DNA of 64,000 bases from Leptospira perdikensis (GTDB taxonomy: Bacteria; Spirochaetota; Leptospiria; Leptospirales; Leptospiraceae), in the NCBI RefSeq assembly GCF_004769575.1, contig NZ_RQGA01000014.1, positions 620,001-684,000 of the forward strand. The letters are read 5' to 3'. The stretch's first letter is position 1. Each line of letters begins with the position of its first letter. The notes beneath the pieces are model-generated. The model searched no databases, had not been told where the DNA came from, and was given only the letters and a program-made list of their open reading frames with translations. This document shows positions 27,492 to 38,644 of the stretch, piece after piece. The translations under genes were made by a program, and so were the position numbers.

Positions 27492-30400
27492 TTACGCTGA
27501 ACGCAGGATTTCTCGAGGTTTGGCCCCGACTTGAGGCGAAACATAACCCCGCATTTCCATAAGTTCCATAAGCCTTGCCGCTTTATTATAACCGATACGC
27601 ATCCGGCGTTGGAGGTAACTGGCACTGGCTTTTTTTTCGGTAACCACGATATTCCAAGCCTCGTCAAAAAGTTCTTCATCTTCATCGGAGGCCATTTCCA
27701 CGCTAGTTTCATCATCCCAGTTCATTTCCACATATGCAGGAGCACCTTGTTTTTTGGCCTCTTCCACGATGGATTCAATTTCTTTCTCTTCGATAAAAGG
27801 GGCTTGGATTCGCATTAGGTCACTGGAAGTCGGAGAACGGTATAAAAAGTCCCCTTTTCCAAGAAGGGTTTCCGCCCCGCTTGTATCCAGAATGGTCCTT
27901 GAGTCTGTTTTTTGCGCCACTTGGAAGGCAACGCGAGCCGGGCAATTTGCTTTGATGACTCCGGTGATCACATCCACAGAAGGCCTTTGGGTTGCCATCA
28001 CCAAATGGATTCCTACCGCTCTTGCTTTTTGCGAAATTCTTTGGATTTGTTCCTCTAGATCTTTTCCGGAAACCATCATAAGGTCAGCAAGCTCATCAAT
28101 AAAGATGACAATGTATGGAAGTTTTTGAAATCCCTTCGCATGGGCATATTCATCTACCTTTTCATTGAAACTTTTGAAGTCCCTACTTTTCAATTGAGAG
28201 ATCATTTGGTAACGACTCTCCATTTCTTGGATGGCCCAAGAAAGTGCCTTCGTTGCTTTTTTAGGATCTGTGATCACTGGCATAAGAAGGTGGGGGATTC
28301 CTTCATAAAGAGTCATCTCCACCATCTTTGGATCGATCATAATGAAACGCACTTCTTCGGGGGAGCGAGTGCAAATCAAACTTGTGATCATCGCATTGAT
28401 ACTCACCGACTTACCAGAACCTGTGGTTCCCGCCACAAGTAAGTGAGGGAGTTTAGCGATATCAATCATCACAAGTTTTCCGGAAATATCTTTCCCGATA
28501 CAAATCGATAAGTCTTTAGCCTTATTTTGAAGGATGGTATCTTTTAGAATCTCTGATAGAAATACATCTTCACGGATTCGGTTCGGAACTTCGATTCCAA
28601 TTGACGCCTTACCTGGGATTGGTGCAACAATCCGAATGTTTTTTACCTCTAAATAGGCACGGATTTCATCAGAAAGGGATACAATCCGATTCAGTTTGAT
28701 TCCATTCGGGATGGTGATCTCGTAACGAGTGATGATGGGTCCCCTTTCTTTGGTGACCACCTTAGATTCAATTCCGAAATGTCCCGTGGACTCTTCGATT
28801 TTACGAGAGATCAAATCCAGTTCAGAATCATTTTTTAGAATGTTGGCCACAGGAACTTGGTGGGACACAAGAAGTCTTGGAGAGATATAATACTTTCCTT
28901 TTTTTAGTTTTGGTTTGGGAACCATGGAACCAAACATCAGTTCTTGTTGTTCTTTCGATTCTTTTGGTTCTAACTTTTTCTTTCCAAAATTTCCAGAACT
29001 CAGATTGGATTTTACTAATGGAGAACTCTCTTCCACAGCCAATGTTTCCAGAGTTTCCTCTTCGTAAACATCATGGTTTTCCTCATCCTCTTCTTCGGAA
29101 GATTCTTCTTCACTCACGTCCCAACCCGTCTCTTCTACTAAAGACAAACGAACGGATTCTGGAATGGCAATGGCAACGGAAGTTTCCTCATCTTCTTCCT
29201 CAACGTAGGAAAGAGAGGCGGATTCAGATTCCCTATCTTCGGATGAGTCTTCTTCCAAATCACCATCGTCCTCATCTTCGTATGGAAGGGAGGAAGAAGG
29301 ATTTGAAGCTTTAAGAATATTATTTTCTCTACCAAACGAAGATTGGATCGGATCGAGTTTTGGAAGTTCCAAACTTTCTAAACTGACAGCAGGATCCAAA
29401 TTTGGTTTCCATTTGGCCTCGGGAAATTGAAAAAGAATTTTAGATTCTCTTGTACTTTCGATTTCTGATAATTCTTCCGCAACTCGTCTGTTGTCCGTTA
29501 GTTTTAGGCGTGAAATCAAAACTTCATTTTTTTCAAATTCAGCAAGGGAATCTAGTTTTGATTCTTGTTTTTGGAATCGAAACACTTTTCCCGCCTCATC
29601 AAAAAAACCTTCAAAATGAGAAGTATTACGATATCGAACTGCCGGTGTTTTTTTAAAAGTTGGATTTCCTTCCGTAAGGTTCCCTTGACCATTTCTACTA
29701 GTAGAATTTCTTTCCTCTTGGAAATAGGAATTCAGATGAGAAACATCTTTCTTGGAACGGGAATTTACATTTGGATTCGGAGTTTTTTTCTCATCCGCAA
29801 TCACATTCCAAAAATGATTGGAAAGGTCTTCTTTCGATTCTTCTTCTGTCTGCACAGCAAACCACTGTTTGTTTCGAATTTCATCTTCTGTTCCGCGACG
29901 AGTAGAAACCACCGATTCCAAAAATGAAGGTAATCGCAAATGAGGGAGTTCGTTTCTTCCCCCCATCATCCGGTAAATTCCATTTGAGTATTTGTTGATG
30001 GCAGCAAAGGTAAAAGACCAAGCCCCGTCTTCTAACCAAATCACTGCAAAGTATAAATATAAAAAGAAAACAACAAGGATACGACCGGTCTCTCCAAAGA
30101 GATACGAAAAAACCCAAGAGAAAAATTGCCCAAGGATTCCACCACTATCCCCCACATGACCGAGTGGTGTTTCCAAAAGATTCAAACTCACAGTGGTAGC
30201 GACAAGAAAGAGTGGGAAAAAAAGTGCCTTACTGAGTCTATCAAAGTCAGGATTTCGTAACGAAAGAACACCTAACATCAAAACAAAGCCAGCGAGTAAA
30301 AAAGAGGACTTTCCTAAAATATAAAGTAAGGTAAAAGCGATGTAATGACCAAGTCTTCCAAACCAATTGAAAAGCGATCCGTCCTCTCCTTCCTGAAAAG

Positions 30401-30503
30401 AAAAGAGAGAGAGAAGTAAAAACACACCGGAAAATACTAATAGATACGGAAGGAAGTCTTTGCGAGGCAAAGTCCATCCCCATACGGATTTTTTAGGGTC
30501 CAT
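27492..30503 (-). CDS. ftsK: DNA translocase FtsK/SpoIIIE
   Basis: A septal DNA pump that moves chromosome ends during division. Its 1003 residues show about four N-terminal helices (15-185). A long variable linker (about 190-540) has a strongly acidic section (runs of D/E near 400-500). The motor has the alpha/beta domain, Walker A GTTGSGKS near residue 692, [10 protein letters not shown], and [14 protein letters not shown]-terminal gamma winged helix (about 940-1000, [20 protein letters not shown]) would read the orienting DNA sequences. It heads the leftward run that includes lolA, rodZ and rimO. Confidence 0.97.
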   Translation of the reverse strand: MDPKKSVWGWTLPRKDFLPYLLVFSGVFLLLSLFSFQEGEDGSLFNWFGRLGHYIAFTLLYILGKSSFLLAGFVLMLGVLSLRNPDFDRLSKALFFPLFLVATTVSLNLLETPLGHVGDSGGILGQFFSWVFSYLFGETGRILVVFFLYLYFAVIWLEDGAWSFTFAAINKYSNGIYRMMGGRNELPHLRLPSFLESVVSTRRGTEDEIRNKQWFAVQTEEESKEDLSNHFWNVIADEKKTPNPNVNSRSKKDVSHLNSYFQEERNSTSRNGQGNLTEGNPTFKKTPAVRYRNTSHFEGFFDEAGKVFRFQKQESKLDSLAEFEKNEVLISRLKLTDNRRVAEELSEIESTRESKILFQFPEAKWKPNLDPAVSLESLELPKLDPIQSSFGRENNILKASNPSSSLPYEDEDDGDLEEDSSEDRESESASLSYVEEEDEETSVAIAIPESVRLSLVEETGWDVSEEESSEEEDEENHDVYEEETLETLAVEESSPLVKSNLSSGNFGKKKLEPKESKEQQELMFGSMVPKPKLKKGKYYISPRLLVSHQVPVANILKNDSELDLISRKIEESTGHFGIESKVVTKERGPIITRYEITIPNGIKLNRIVSLSDEIRAYLEVKNIRIVAPIPGKASIGIEVPNRIREDVFLSEILKDTILQNKAKDLSICIGKDISGKLVMIDIAKLPHLLVAGTTGSGKSVSINAMITSLICTRSPEEVRFIMIDPKMVEMTLYEGIPHLLMPVITDPKKATKALSWAIQEMESRYQMISQLKSRDFKSFNEKVDEYAHAKGFQKLPYIVIFIDELADLMMVSGKDLEEQIQRISQKARAVGIHLVMATQRPSVDVITGVIKANCPARVAFQVAQKTDSRTILDTSGAETLLGKGDFLYRSPTSSDLMRIQAPFIEEKEIESIVEEAKKQGAPAYVEMNWDDETSVEMASDEDEELFDEAWNIVVTEKKASASYLQRRMRIGYNKAARLMELMEMRGYVSPQVGAKPREILRSA

Positions 30504-30569
30504 ACGGGAAATATCGGACGGTTTTGAGACATAGACAGAAAAAAAAAGGCGGCGGTTTAAGCCAAAATT

Positions 30570-31067
30570 TTATCCCTTAAAATTAGTAAAATTGGCGTCA
30601 AAATTGAAATTGGCATTTCGAATCGCCGCCATTACCTCTTGTAAGTCGTCCTTTTTTTTGCCCACAACTCGGACAGATTCCCCTTGGATGGTAGCCTGAA
30701 CCTTTAGTTTTTGGTCTTTGATGAGAGTAGTGATTTGTTTGGTTTGTTCTTTGTCCAAACCATTCTGGATTTTTACCTTTTGGCGCACCGTTTGGCCCGT
30801 CGCCGATTCAATTTTGGAATCAAAATCAAAGGCTTTCAGACTGATTCCTCGTTTGGCCATTTTGGTGGTAAGGACATCAATCACCTGTTTCAGTTTGATA
30901 TCGTTTTCCGAAGTCAAAACCAAACTATCTTCTGTGAGTTTGATCTCAGAGTTGGATCCTTTAAAATCAAACCTTGTTTGGATTTCCGTCATGGCCTGAG
31001 CCACGGCGTTTTGTAATTCCGGTCTTTCTATTTTTGATACAATGTCAAATGATGGATCTTGAGCCAT
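30570..31067 (-). CDS. yajQ: YajQ family nucleotide-binding protein
   Basis: A 165-residue cytosolic protein of the YajQ (DUF520) family. Members bind RNA/nucleotides, and some bind cyclic di-GMP and act with transcription factors. The family N-terminus PSFDIVSKIE, the repeated ferredoxin-like pattern (RFDFKGSNSEI; KLKVQATIQGESVRVVGKKKDDLQ) and the end with FDANFTNFKG are textbook. It lies 29 bases downstream of alaS and 66 bases upstream of ftsK. Confidence 0.95.
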   Translation of the reverse strand: MAQDPSFDIVSKIERPELQNAVAQAMTEIQTRFDFKGSNSEIKLTEDSLVLTSENDIKLKQVIDVLTTKMAKRGISLKAFDFDSKIESATGQTVRQKVKIQNGLDKEQTKQITTLIKDQKLKVQATIQGESVRVVGKKKDDLQEVMAAIRNANFNFDANFTNFKG

Positions 31068-31096
31068 ACTTTACTCCTTACTTACCTTAATGTCTG

Positions 31097-33856
31097 TTAT
31101 CCTAATTTCTTTTTGGAAAGGTCCAAGGCAAATTCCAAAGCAGCACCAAGGCTCTCTGGTTTTTTACCGCCACCTTGTGCCATATCGGGCCTTCCCCCAC
31201 CTTTACCATCTAACATCACCAAGGTTTCTTTTAATAGATCCCCACAGTGGATTCCTCTTTCATTCAGAACCTTATTACACATAAATACAAGGGTACTAAC
31301 ATCCCCATCTCTCGTTCCAAACAAACAAAGAATTTCTGGTTCTTTGGCTTTGAGACTGTCAGCTAAATCCTTTAAAGCTTTTGCATCCACTGCTTCAAAA
31401 ACTTCTGTCACCACTTTTCCTTTGGAAAATGAATGTGCTTTCTTCAGAAGTCCATCCACAAGTTCTGGATTCATTTGAAAACTCAATTGTTCCTTTTTCT
31501 TTTTTGCTTTGAAAAGGGAACCAGACTTTTCTTCGAGTTCCGTTTCTAAATCCTCTCGAAGTTTACGTAAATGTTCAACTGCCGCATTTCCTTGTTTCAC
31601 AAAAAGGCTTTGTAGGTCTTCAGGAGCTGGCACTGGAGAAACAATCCCAAACTCCTTCAAATCTCCAAAGGTTTCTTTGGCCGACAAGTTATGGGTTTCT
31701 ATTTTTGCCGCCAGTGTTTGGAACTGTGATAAAAAGTATTCAATCACTGAATCCCCACAAATGGCTTCGACCCTACGGTTTCCGGCTCCAGGACTTCCTT
31801 CTTTGATGATAGCAAAGTATCCGATTTCTTTTGTGTTCGATACATGGGTTCCCCCACAAAATTCTTTGGACTTATCTCCCATAGAAATCACACGAACTGA
31901 ACTTCCATATTTCTCATCAAACATAGATAAGGCGCCTGATTGTTTTGCCGTATCGATATCCAACACTTCTGTTTTGACGGGAATTTTGGCATTCACTGCC
32001 TCATTCACATCTTTTTCAATAGAGATAATTTCTTCTTCCGAAAGTGCTTTTGGATGTGAAAAATCAAATCGCAAATAATCAGAAGAAACAATGGAACCTT
32101 TTTGTGCCACATGGGTTCCGAGAATTCTTCGAAGCGCTCCATTTAGCAAGTGTGTGCCGGAGTGGTGGTTTGCTAAATTTTGACGACGAGTTGTGTCTAT
32201 CTCTGCTTCAATGGTTTCCCCCACAGAGATTTTCCCTTTCAAAATGATTCCGAGATGTAAAAAAGTTTCGTTTTCTTTTTGTGTGTCCTGGACTTGGAAC
32301 TGGAACCCCTCTTTTTTGAAGTAACCCCAGTCTCCAATCTGACCACCACCCTCCGCATAAAATGGAGTTTTGTCGAGAACCACAACCGCATCTGATCCTT
32401 GGTTTGCCTCGGATACTGACTTCCCATCTACAAAAAGATAGATTACTTTTGCCGGTGATTTGGTTGCCGTATATCCTAAAAATTCAGTTTTGAGTTCCGC
32501 ACTTGCACTAAGGCCAGTTAGGTATTGGACTTTTTTTCCTTTCCAACTAGCACGCGATAGATCACGATCTTTTTCGAGTTCGGCTTCAAATCCCAAGTCA
32601 TCGAAACCAAACCCGCGATCTTCCACAAGTTCCTTTGTCATTTCACGCGGGAACCCATAAGTGGAATACAAACGAAATCCTTCTTTTCCAGTAACCAGAG
32701 TTTGGCCATTTGATTTTAACTGGCTTAATAAAGATTCTAATTCTTCCAATCCCACTTCTAAAGTATGTAAAAAGAGTTCTTCTTCTTTTTTTAAGATGGA
32801 TTCAATGTCTTTCGCTTTGTCTTTCAGTTCAGGATACCGAACTGAATATAAATCGCGAAGTGTCGCAATTAGTTTGTATAAAAATGGTTCGTGGATTCCT
32901 AGTTTTCTAGCAAAAAGCGAGGCTCTTCGGATGAGCCTACGAATCACATACCCACGTCCCGTACGATCAGGATAAATCCCATCCCCTAACGAAAAGAATA
33001 CGGAACGGGAATGATCTGTGATTACTCGGAAAGATTGTTTTGTAGATTCGTCGTAAGTTTTTCCGGATAACTCTTCTATTTTACGAATGATGGATTTTAA
33101 TTCATCTGTATCGTAAACAGAATCCACTTCTTGTAGTAACATAGCCACTCGTTCGAGGCCAGATCCTGTATCAATTCCTGTTTGTTTTAAAGGAAGGAGT
33201 TCTCCAGATACCGTTTGGTTAAATTGGTTGAATACTAAATTCCAATATTCTAAATAACGATCACAGTCACAACCTGGTTTACAATCCGGATTGTTTCCAC
33301 AATTCGGGCCACCTTTTTCTGGGCCACGATCCAAATACAATTCAGAACAAGGACCACAGGCCCCACTATCTCCGGCAGGCCCCCAAAAATTATCTTTTTT
33401 TCCGAGCCTTACAATTCGTTCTTCAGGAATTCCGGCTTCCATCCAAATTTTTTTGGCTTCATCATCATCTAAGTAAATGGTCACCCAAATTTTTTCTTTG
33501 GGGATATGTAAGTGGTTTAATGAAAAATCTAACGCGTATTCGATGGCTTCTTTTTTGAAATAATCGCCAAAGGAAAAATTTCCAAGCATTTCAAAGAAAG
33601 TACAATGTCTTTCTGTTTTCCCAACTACCTCTAAATCGGTAGTACGAACACATTTTTGAACCGAAGCAGCGCGAGTGTATGGTAACTCCACGGCTCCTGT
33701 AAACAAAGGTTTGAATTGAACCATCCCGGCGGTTGTGAATAAAAGTGTTGGATCCCCTTTCGGGATAAGGCTTGAGGAAGGCACAATGGTGTGGCCTTTC
33801 CCTTTGAAGTAACTAGTATACAACTCTGCAATTTCGCGGACGGTTTTCGACATCAT
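31097..33856 (-). CDS. alaS: Alanine-tRNA ligase
   Basis: Charges tRNA-Ala and edits mischarged tRNA. At 919 residues it has the normal length. The class II core has [12 protein letters not shown] and [13 protein letters not shown]. The editing domain has [14 protein letters not shown] and the zinc site ending [12 protein letters not shown]. The C-terminal C-Ala domain has [15 protein letters not shown]. Two ATG codons are tandem (33856 and 33853). A perfect AGGAGG lies about 26 bases upstream, too far for normal use, so start choice or a leader effect is open. Confidence 0.98.
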   Translation of the reverse strand: MMSKTVREIAELYTSYFKGKGHTIVPSSSLIPKGDPTLLFTTAGMVQFKPLFTGAVELPYTRAASVQKCVRTTDLEVVGKTERHCTFFEMLGNFSFGDYFKKEAIEYALDFSLNHLHIPKEKIWVTIYLDDDEAKKIWMEAGIPEERIVRLGKKDNFWGPAGDSGACGPCSELYLDRGPEKGGPNCGNNPDCKPGCDCDRYLEYWNLVFNQFNQTVSGELLPLKQTGIDTGSGLERVAMLLQEVDSVYDTDELKSIIRKIEELSGKTYDESTKQSFRVITDHSRSVFFSLGDGIYPDRTGRGYVIRRLIRRASLFARKLGIHEPFLYKLIATLRDLYSVRYPELKDKAKDIESILKKEEELFLHTLEVGLEELESLLSQLKSNGQTLVTGKEGFRLYSTYGFPREMTKELVEDRGFGFDDLGFEAELEKDRDLSRASWKGKKVQYLTGLSASAELKTEFLGYTATKSPAKVIYLFVDGKSVSEANQGSDAVVVLDKTPFYAEGGGQIGDWGYFKKEGFQFQVQDTQKENETFLHLGIILKGKISVGETIEAEIDTTRRQNLANHHSGTHLLNGALRRILGTHVAQKGSIVSSDYLRFDFSHPKALSEEEIISIEKDVNEAVNAKIPVKTEVLDIDTAKQSGALSMFDEKYGSSVRVISMGDKSKEFCGGTHVSNTKEIGYFAIIKEGSPGAGNRRVEAICGDSVIEYFLSQFQTLAAKIETHNLSAKETFGDLKEFGIVSPVPAPEDLQSLFVKQGNAAVEHLRKLREDLETELEEKSGSLFKAKKKKEQLSFQMNPELVDGLLKKAHSFSKGKVVTEVFEAVDAKALKDLADSLKAKEPEILCLFGTRDGDVSTLVFMCNKVLNERGIHCGDLLKETLVMLDGKGGGRPDMAQGGGKKPESLGAALEFALDLSKKKLG

Positions 33857-33905
33857 ACACTTACAGCGAAATCGGTTTCACCTCCTAGGGCAAGGAAATT
33901 AGAAG

Positions 33906-35111
33906 TTAACTCTGCCGTAATTCTTTGTATTGGAGAAAGGAAATTAAGGCAAAAAAGAGAAATATTCCACCCAAAATTCCGAAGGTCAGTTGCGAACCGA
34001 TGGTGTCCGCAAGTAGGGCTGCCAGAAATCCAGAAACAGCTGGTGTGAATTGGAAACAAACCGTATAGAGAGATAGGACTCGTCCTCGAATTCCATCATC
34101 GGTGCGCTTTTGTAAGATGGCCGGAAGAAGGCTGGAAAGCACTCCTCCAGAAACGCCAAAACAAAATAAAAACAAAGATGTAGCGGAAGCTTTCCCAAAT
34201 GGAACAAATCCCAGAAAGAACAAAGAGGATAAAGAAAAAACAATCAGTAAAATAAGACCCTTTCGCTCTACATGATGAAAAAGAATCGTTAAAATCCCGC
34301 CTAAAAAAAGGCCCGGCCCTAAAAATACAAGAACCGTCCCCCGTGCCAACTCTCCGAGTCCTAGTTCTGTGCGAACATATTTAGGTAAGATGACTTGGAT
34401 GGGTCCAAGAGCAAGCATACTGAGGATGGTCATATACATCACCTGTCTAGAAACGGGATCTGTTTTTAAAAAATCCAAAATGGTTTTTAGATTGGATGTA
34501 AGAGAAGGAAAACTTGCGGTTTTGTCATAGGCACCTAGGGACTTTATCTTTTCTTTGGAATTCGAATCTCGTAACAAAGTAAAGGCGAGCATTGATAGAA
34601 AGTGAAAACCAGCTAAAACCAAAAATAAACTAGAATACCCTCTCCCTTCCCGAAACCAACCCACAGCAAGCGGACTCATTCCGAAAGCAAAAATCAAAAG
34701 TAAGTTTCCTGCAATTGTATGAAAGACTAACCGATGTGACTCCATCACTTCTCGTAAAATGGCCATCCTACCGGGGAGAACCGTTGTCATTCCAATTCCA
34801 TTCACAAAAGCCAGAGGTAACAATAAAAATGGGTAAGTTTGAAAAACTCCAGTTAAACCACCTAACAAAAAACTAGCGAAAAAAAGAAAAAACTGGAAAC
34901 TAACAACAACCCACTTTTTGGAATAGTGATCGAGTAAGTAACCTGTGTATAAGAAAAAAATAGGAAAAGGTAAAAACAAAAAGAAGAATACGATCCCCGA
35001 GAACCCTTTCACTGCATCTAAGGTTTGGCAAAAAATTACGATGGAATATAAAAAACAGCTGCTGGCGAAGGTTCCAAGAGCAAAGGCAAAATAGAATACT
35101 AGTCGGTTCAA
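33906..35111 (-). CDS. MFS transporter
   Basis: A 401-residue integral membrane protein with about 12 hydrophobic helices and a central cytosolic loop (about 185-215, RDSNSKEKIKSLG). The N-half motif is present in degenerate form (GYLLDHYSKKWV), with PGRMAILREVM in the position typical of the MFS_3 (EntS-like exporter) group, and RTDDGIRGRVLSLYT in the second half. The direction is probably export; the substrate is unknown. It is flanked by the rpsI terminator upstream and alaS 49 bases downstream. Confidence 0.87.
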   Translation of the reverse strand: MNRLVFYFAFALGTFASSCFLYSIVIFCQTLDAVKGFSGIVFFFLFLPFPIFFLYTGYLLDHYSKKWVVVSFQFFLFFASFLLGGLTGVFQTYPFLLLPLAFVNGIGMTTVLPGRMAILREVMESHRLVFHTIAGNLLLIFAFGMSPLAVGWFREGRGYSSLFLVLAGFHFLSMLAFTLLRDSNSKEKIKSLGAYDKTASFPSLTSNLKTILDFLKTDPVSRQVMYMTILSMLALGPIQVILPKYVRTELGLGELARGTVLVFLGPGLFLGGILTILFHHVERKGLILLIVFSLSSLFFLGFVPFGKASATSLFLFCFGVSGGVLSSLLPAILQKRTDDGIRGRVLSLYTVCFQFTPAVSGFLAALLADTIGSQLTFGILGGIFLFFALISFLQYKELRQS

Positions 35112-35125
35112 GTTTTTACCTACCT

Positions 35126-35152
35126 AAAAAAAAAGCCTCCCGGAGGAGGCTT
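35126..35152 (-). terminator. Terminator of the rplM-rpsI operon
   Basis: Read leftward, an 8-bp stem AAGCCTCC (35152-35145) / GGAGGCTT (35140-35133) is followed by a run of nine T. It sits 27 bases after the rpsI stop and in front of the MFS gene. Confidence 0.93.
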
Positions 35153-35179
35153 CGTATCGGAAAAAAAGAGGATTTCCGA

Positions 35180-35575
35180 TTAACGTTTTGAGAACTGAGT
35201 TCCTCGACGAGCTTTGCGTAGACCGTATTTTTTACGTTCCACCATACGGCTATCTCGAGTGAGAAAACCTTCTTTTTTCAAAGTAGGTTTTAATGATTCA
35301 TTGAAAGCTACGAGTGCACGAGCCACTGCATGTCGAATCGCTCCTACTTGACCAACAACTCCACCACCAGTTACATTAAGTGCAATGTCATACTTATCAC
35401 GAGCTTCTAAAACTAAAAGAGGCTCAAGAGCACGGCGAACAAGGTGTTCTCCGTTTTTAATGTAGTCATTTACATCTTTGTGGTTTACTGTGATTTTACC
35501 AGTTCCAGATGCGATTTTTGCACGTGCAACGGATGTTTTGCGTCGGCCTACTGCCCAAACTGCTTTTTGCGCCAT
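35180..35575 (-). CDS. rpsI: 30S ribosomal protein uS9
   Basis: A 131-residue small-subunit protein near the P-site tRNA. The family pattern is complete: [71 protein letters not shown] and the ending GTQFSKR. It begins 1 base after rplM and ends in front of a strong terminator. Confidence 0.98.
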   Translation of the reverse strand: MAQKAVWAVGRRKTSVARAKIASGTGKITVNHKDVNDYIKNGEHLVRRALEPLLVLEARDKYDIALNVTGGGVVGQVGAIRHAVARALVAFNESLKPTLKKEGFLTRDSRMVERKKYGLRKARRGTQFSKR

Positions 35576-35576
35576 A

Positions 35577-36029
35577 TTATTTCAACTCCAGTTTTAGGGG
35601 CTTTTGAGCTCCCAAGTTGTGGTCATTACCAGCGAATACGCGGCAATTTCTCAACATTTGGTCACCTAACTTAGATTTAGGTAACATTCCTTTAACCGCT
35701 TCCATAATCACTCTTTCCGGATTTTCTTGAATGAGTTTATGAAATGCAATCGCAGTCATACCACCTGGGTAACGTGAATGGTGGTAGTAAATTTTTTGTT
35801 CTCTTTTGCGACCTGTTACAGCCACTTTAGAAGCATTAACGATAATGATGTTATCACCACAGTCCTGGTTAGGAGTGAAGGTAGATTTGTGTTTTCCGCG
35901 AAGGCGGGAAGCTACTTGACTTGCCAATCTTCCGAGAGTCTTATCAGTTGCGTCCACAACAAACCACTGTTTTTGTACGGCTTCTTTTGCGATAGAAGGG
36001 GTCTTGTGGGCTTTAGACAATAGTTCCAT
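35577..36029 (-). CDS. rplM: 50S ribosomal protein uL13
   Basis: An early assembly protein of the large subunit. [50 protein letters not shown] and [12 protein letters not shown] are diagnostic. I choose the ATG at 36029 (150 residues), close to the family size. The frame stays open to an upstream start at 36074, which would add 15 residues, and GAGG lies about 14 bases before the chosen ATG, so the exact start is uncertain. It is co-transcribed with rpsI. Confidence 0.95.
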   Translation of the reverse strand: MELLSKAHKTPSIAKEAVQKQWFVVDATDKTLGRLASQVASRLRGKHKSTFTPNQDCGDNIIIVNASKVAVTGRKREQKIYYHHSRYPGGMTAIAFHKLIQENPERVIMEAVKGMLPKSKLGDQMLRNCRVFAGNDHNLGAQKPLKLELK

Positions 36030-36106
36030 AAGTACGAGATTTTCCTCTTTTATGTCAGGATTTTCGGTTTTCACACCGGGTCAAACAAATTTATTGGAAT
36101 CTAACT

Positions 36107-37015
36107 TTGAAAGAATCCGAAATTATACGCACTTTGTTTGGGCGAACCCCTCCGCCCGAAGATGATTGTTACTTTTTGGCCCCAAACCGATTAGTGACAA
36201 CGGATTCCCTTTCGGAAGGCACACATTTCCTCCATGAGTGGTCTTCTCCACAGATTCTGGCACGAAAACTAGTGGAAGTCAATGTATCCGACATCACCGC
36301 TTCTGGTGGAAGACCCAAAGAATGTTTCCTAAATCTGGGCCTATCTCCCCTCTCTCGTAAAAAAGAATGGATTCGCGCCTTTTCCAAAGAACTTCGTAAA
36401 TCCTTAGACCAATATGGAATGAAACTAGCGGGGGGCGACACCTTTTCGGCATCTACAACTCAATTGACACTTACCGTCGTGGGAACAGTGGAGCGACCTT
36501 GGCTTCGTTCTGGGGGAAAACCGGGAGACTATCTTTATGTCACCGGATCTCTCGGCAAAAGCCAACTGGGTTTCCAAACTTTAAAAAAGAAATCGAAAGA
36601 AAGTAAGTATATAGATGCCATTACACACCACCTTTCTCCGAAGTCTCGTTATGCGATCCTAGATACACTCAAAAAATTCAAAATCCACGCTTGTATGGAT
36701 ATCACCGATGGTCTCATCCAGGATGCCGAAAGATTGGCCATCGCTTCTAAGGGAAAATTGAAAATTCAAATCGAATCCCTTCCTTTGGATTCACTCGCTT
36801 TATCTCATCTTGGCTTAGATCTTTGTCTGGGCTCAGGAGAAGAATTAGAACTTTTGTTTCTTTCTCCGGAAATTCTACCAACGGAACTAGCCGGAATTCC
36901 TGTGACAATGATCGGAAGATTGGAAAGTGGAAAACCTGGGGTTGCATTTTGGAAAGTGGGAAAAACCTATTCACCAAAAACACGAGGTTTTATTCATTTT
37001 TCAGAAAAAGAATGA
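36107..37015 (+). CDS. thiL: Thiamine-monophosphate kinase
   Basis: Phosphorylates thiamine monophosphate to the pyrophosphate cofactor. Its 302 residues include the PurM/ThiL-like N-domain: PPPEDDCYFL, VTTDSLSEGTHF, VNVSDITASGGRP and the GMKLAGGDTFSA metal/nucleotide block. The C-domain has SGEELELLF. The start is TTG at 36107, giving the usual KESEIIRTLFG beginning. It is divergent from rplM. No THI-box riboswitch fits in the short upstream space. Confidence 0.93.
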   Translation: MKESEIIRTLFGRTPPPEDDCYFLAPNRLVTTDSLSEGTHFLHEWSSPQILARKLVEVNVSDITASGGRPKECFLNLGLSPLSRKKEWIRAFSKELRKSLDQYGMKLAGGDTFSASTTQLTLTVVGTVERPWLRSGGKPGDYLYVTGSLGKSQLGFQTLKKKSKESKYIDAITHHLSPKSRYAILDTLKKFKIHACMDITDGLIQDAERLAIASKGKLKIQIESLPLDSLALSHLGLDLCLGSGEELELLFLSPEILPTELAGIPVTMIGRLESGKPGVAFWKVGKTYSPKTRGFIHFSEKE

Positions 37016-37089
37016 ATGGGTTTTTCTCGCTCCACCAGACTCATCGAAGTGAGGAGCCTGGCTGAAAGAAGGGAATCAAAAAACCGATT

Positions 37090-38577
37090 TTAGTCTTCGG
37101 TTTCTTCAACTTCCGAGGAAGCCTCTCGTCTTTGTCGAGATTCTTGTTCCTTCGGTTCAGAAGAATTTGATTGTTGAGACTCAGACTGGTTTTGGTTCTG
37201 ATTTGGGGAACCACCACCTCTTCTGTCCCGATGTTTCTTTCTGGGTGGGCGTTTTTTGTTAGGTTCTTTTTTACGATTCTGCTGCCCAAACTGATGGCTG
37301 TCAGGTTTTGGTCTTTGTCGTAAAGAAATTTCCCAAAAGAAAGCGGTTTGGACTGCGGATTCATTTCCTTCCGAAATCGCTACGATCTTATAGACCATAA
37401 ACGCATCGTAGAAGTAATCCTTCTTTTTGAAAAAGGAATTTTGTCTTTCTTTTTCATCATCAGTGACCTGGAACCTTGGTTGGCTGATAAAAATCTTAAC
37501 CAAATTGTCTTGTTCTCGTTTAGGAATTCCCATACGTTCGAAAACAGGTTGGAGACTTTCTTTAATGTTATGCGCTAGGTGACCACGGTCATTTTCATAA
37601 AGATCTTTTACGATATCATAGAAAATTAACGAATAAAAGATAGCTGGAGTCATCTCTTCTCTTGCGGAGAGAAGTTTATCAGTGACTGCTAGTCTTTTTC
37701 CAAGTGGGGTTTCCATAAAATGTTCACGCCACTCCGGATCCGTTTTCTTTAGTTTATCAGCAGGTTCTTTGAAAAGTACATCGAGCAAATGGTTCTCAGC
37801 AAGGCCTTCGAAGATGATCGAAGTTTTCCAAGTTCTAAACATTTTGTTGTATTCTTCTAATAATCTTGCAGTAGACGATTTCTCGAGTTCCAAACGGTTC
37901 TTTTTGATTGCCAGTTTGGTTTTTTTCTCGATATCGAGTCCGAGTAAAACAGAAAACTTAACCGCTCGTAACATACGAACTGGATCTTCTTTAAAGGAAA
38001 TATCTGGATCACCAATGACCCTAACGATTTTCTTTTGGATGTCTTCGAACCCACCAACGTAATCCAAAATGGAATCGTTTTTAGGATCATAAAACAAGGA
38101 ATTGATGGTAAAGTCGCGTCTTGCCGCGTCTTCCTTTGCTGTACCGAAGGAATTGTCCCGTTTGATGAGATAATCGTTTTCTGCTTTGTGTTTTTCCAAA
38201 CGATGTTCCGGTAGTGATCGGAACGTAGACACTTCAATAATTTTACCTTTAAAAATGATATGTACAATTTTAAATCGTTTACCGATGATTCGGCAGTTAT
38301 TGAAGATCCTTTTGATTTGGTTTGGAGTCGCACTTGTGACTATATCAAAGTCTTTTGGGCGTTTGCCCATAAGCAGATCTCTGACCCCTCCACCGACTAA
38401 ATAGGCCTTGTAACGAAACTTGTTCAATCGATTGATGATTTTGATGGCATCTTCATCGATATTGGCCCTGCGTATGGAATGGGTTTCTCGATAGTATCTC
38501 TTTCCCTCGGGGTACATCAAAAAGGAATCGACAGAGTCGGCTTTCTTTCTGAAAAGAGAAGTGAGAAATTTAAACAT
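37090..38577 (-). CDS. pcnB: Poly(A) polymerase / tRNA nucleotidyltransferase family protein
   Basis: A class II nucleotidyltransferase. The catalytic block is [14 protein letters not shown] with [10 protein letters not shown], followed by [29 protein letters not shown] and [12 protein letters not shown]. The layout with a long C-terminal part resembles PcnB, which polyadenylates RNA for decay, rather than a CCA enzyme, but eye inspection cannot settle this. The last 80 residues are low complexity: basic ([16 protein letters not shown]), then Gln/Asn/Ser-rich, then acidic, likely a disordered RNA-binding tail. The start is ATG 38577; a GTG at 38592 is an alternative. Confidence 0.85.
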   Translation of the reverse strand: MFKFLTSLFRKKADSVDSFLMYPEGKRYYRETHSIRRANIDEDAIKIINRLNKFRYKAYLVGGGVRDLLMGKRPKDFDIVTSATPNQIKRIFNNCRIIGKRFKIVHIIFKGKIIEVSTFRSLPEHRLEKHKAENDYLIKRDNSFGTAKEDAARRDFTINSLFYDPKNDSILDYVGGFEDIQKKIVRVIGDPDISFKEDPVRMLRAVKFSVLLGLDIEKKTKLAIKKNRLELEKSSTARLLEEYNKMFRTWKTSIIFEGLAENHLLDVLFKEPADKLKKTDPEWREHFMETPLGKRLAVTDKLLSAREEMTPAIFYSLIFYDIVKDLYENDRGHLAHNIKESLQPVFERMGIPKREQDNLVKIFISQPRFQVTDDEKERQNSFFKKKDYFYDAFMVYKIVAISEGNESAVQTAFFWEISLRQRPKPDSHQFGQQNRKKEPNKKRPPRKKHRDRRGGGSPNQNQNQSESQQSNSSEPKEQESRQRREASSEVEETED

Positions 38578-38644
38578 ATTGGATTCATCCACTTTCCCTT
38601 GAAAAATGGCATGGGCAAGGAAAAAATTGGCGGAATAACGAACA

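Noticed and set aside
27452..27715. Upstream extension of lolA to 27715
   Set aside because: This stretch lies within the conserved FtsK gamma domain in another frame, and the signal peptide begins only at 27451.
30504..30569. Terminator between yajQ and ftsK
   Set aside because: There is a leftward run of nine T, but the preceding bases form only about three G-C pairs, too weak to call.
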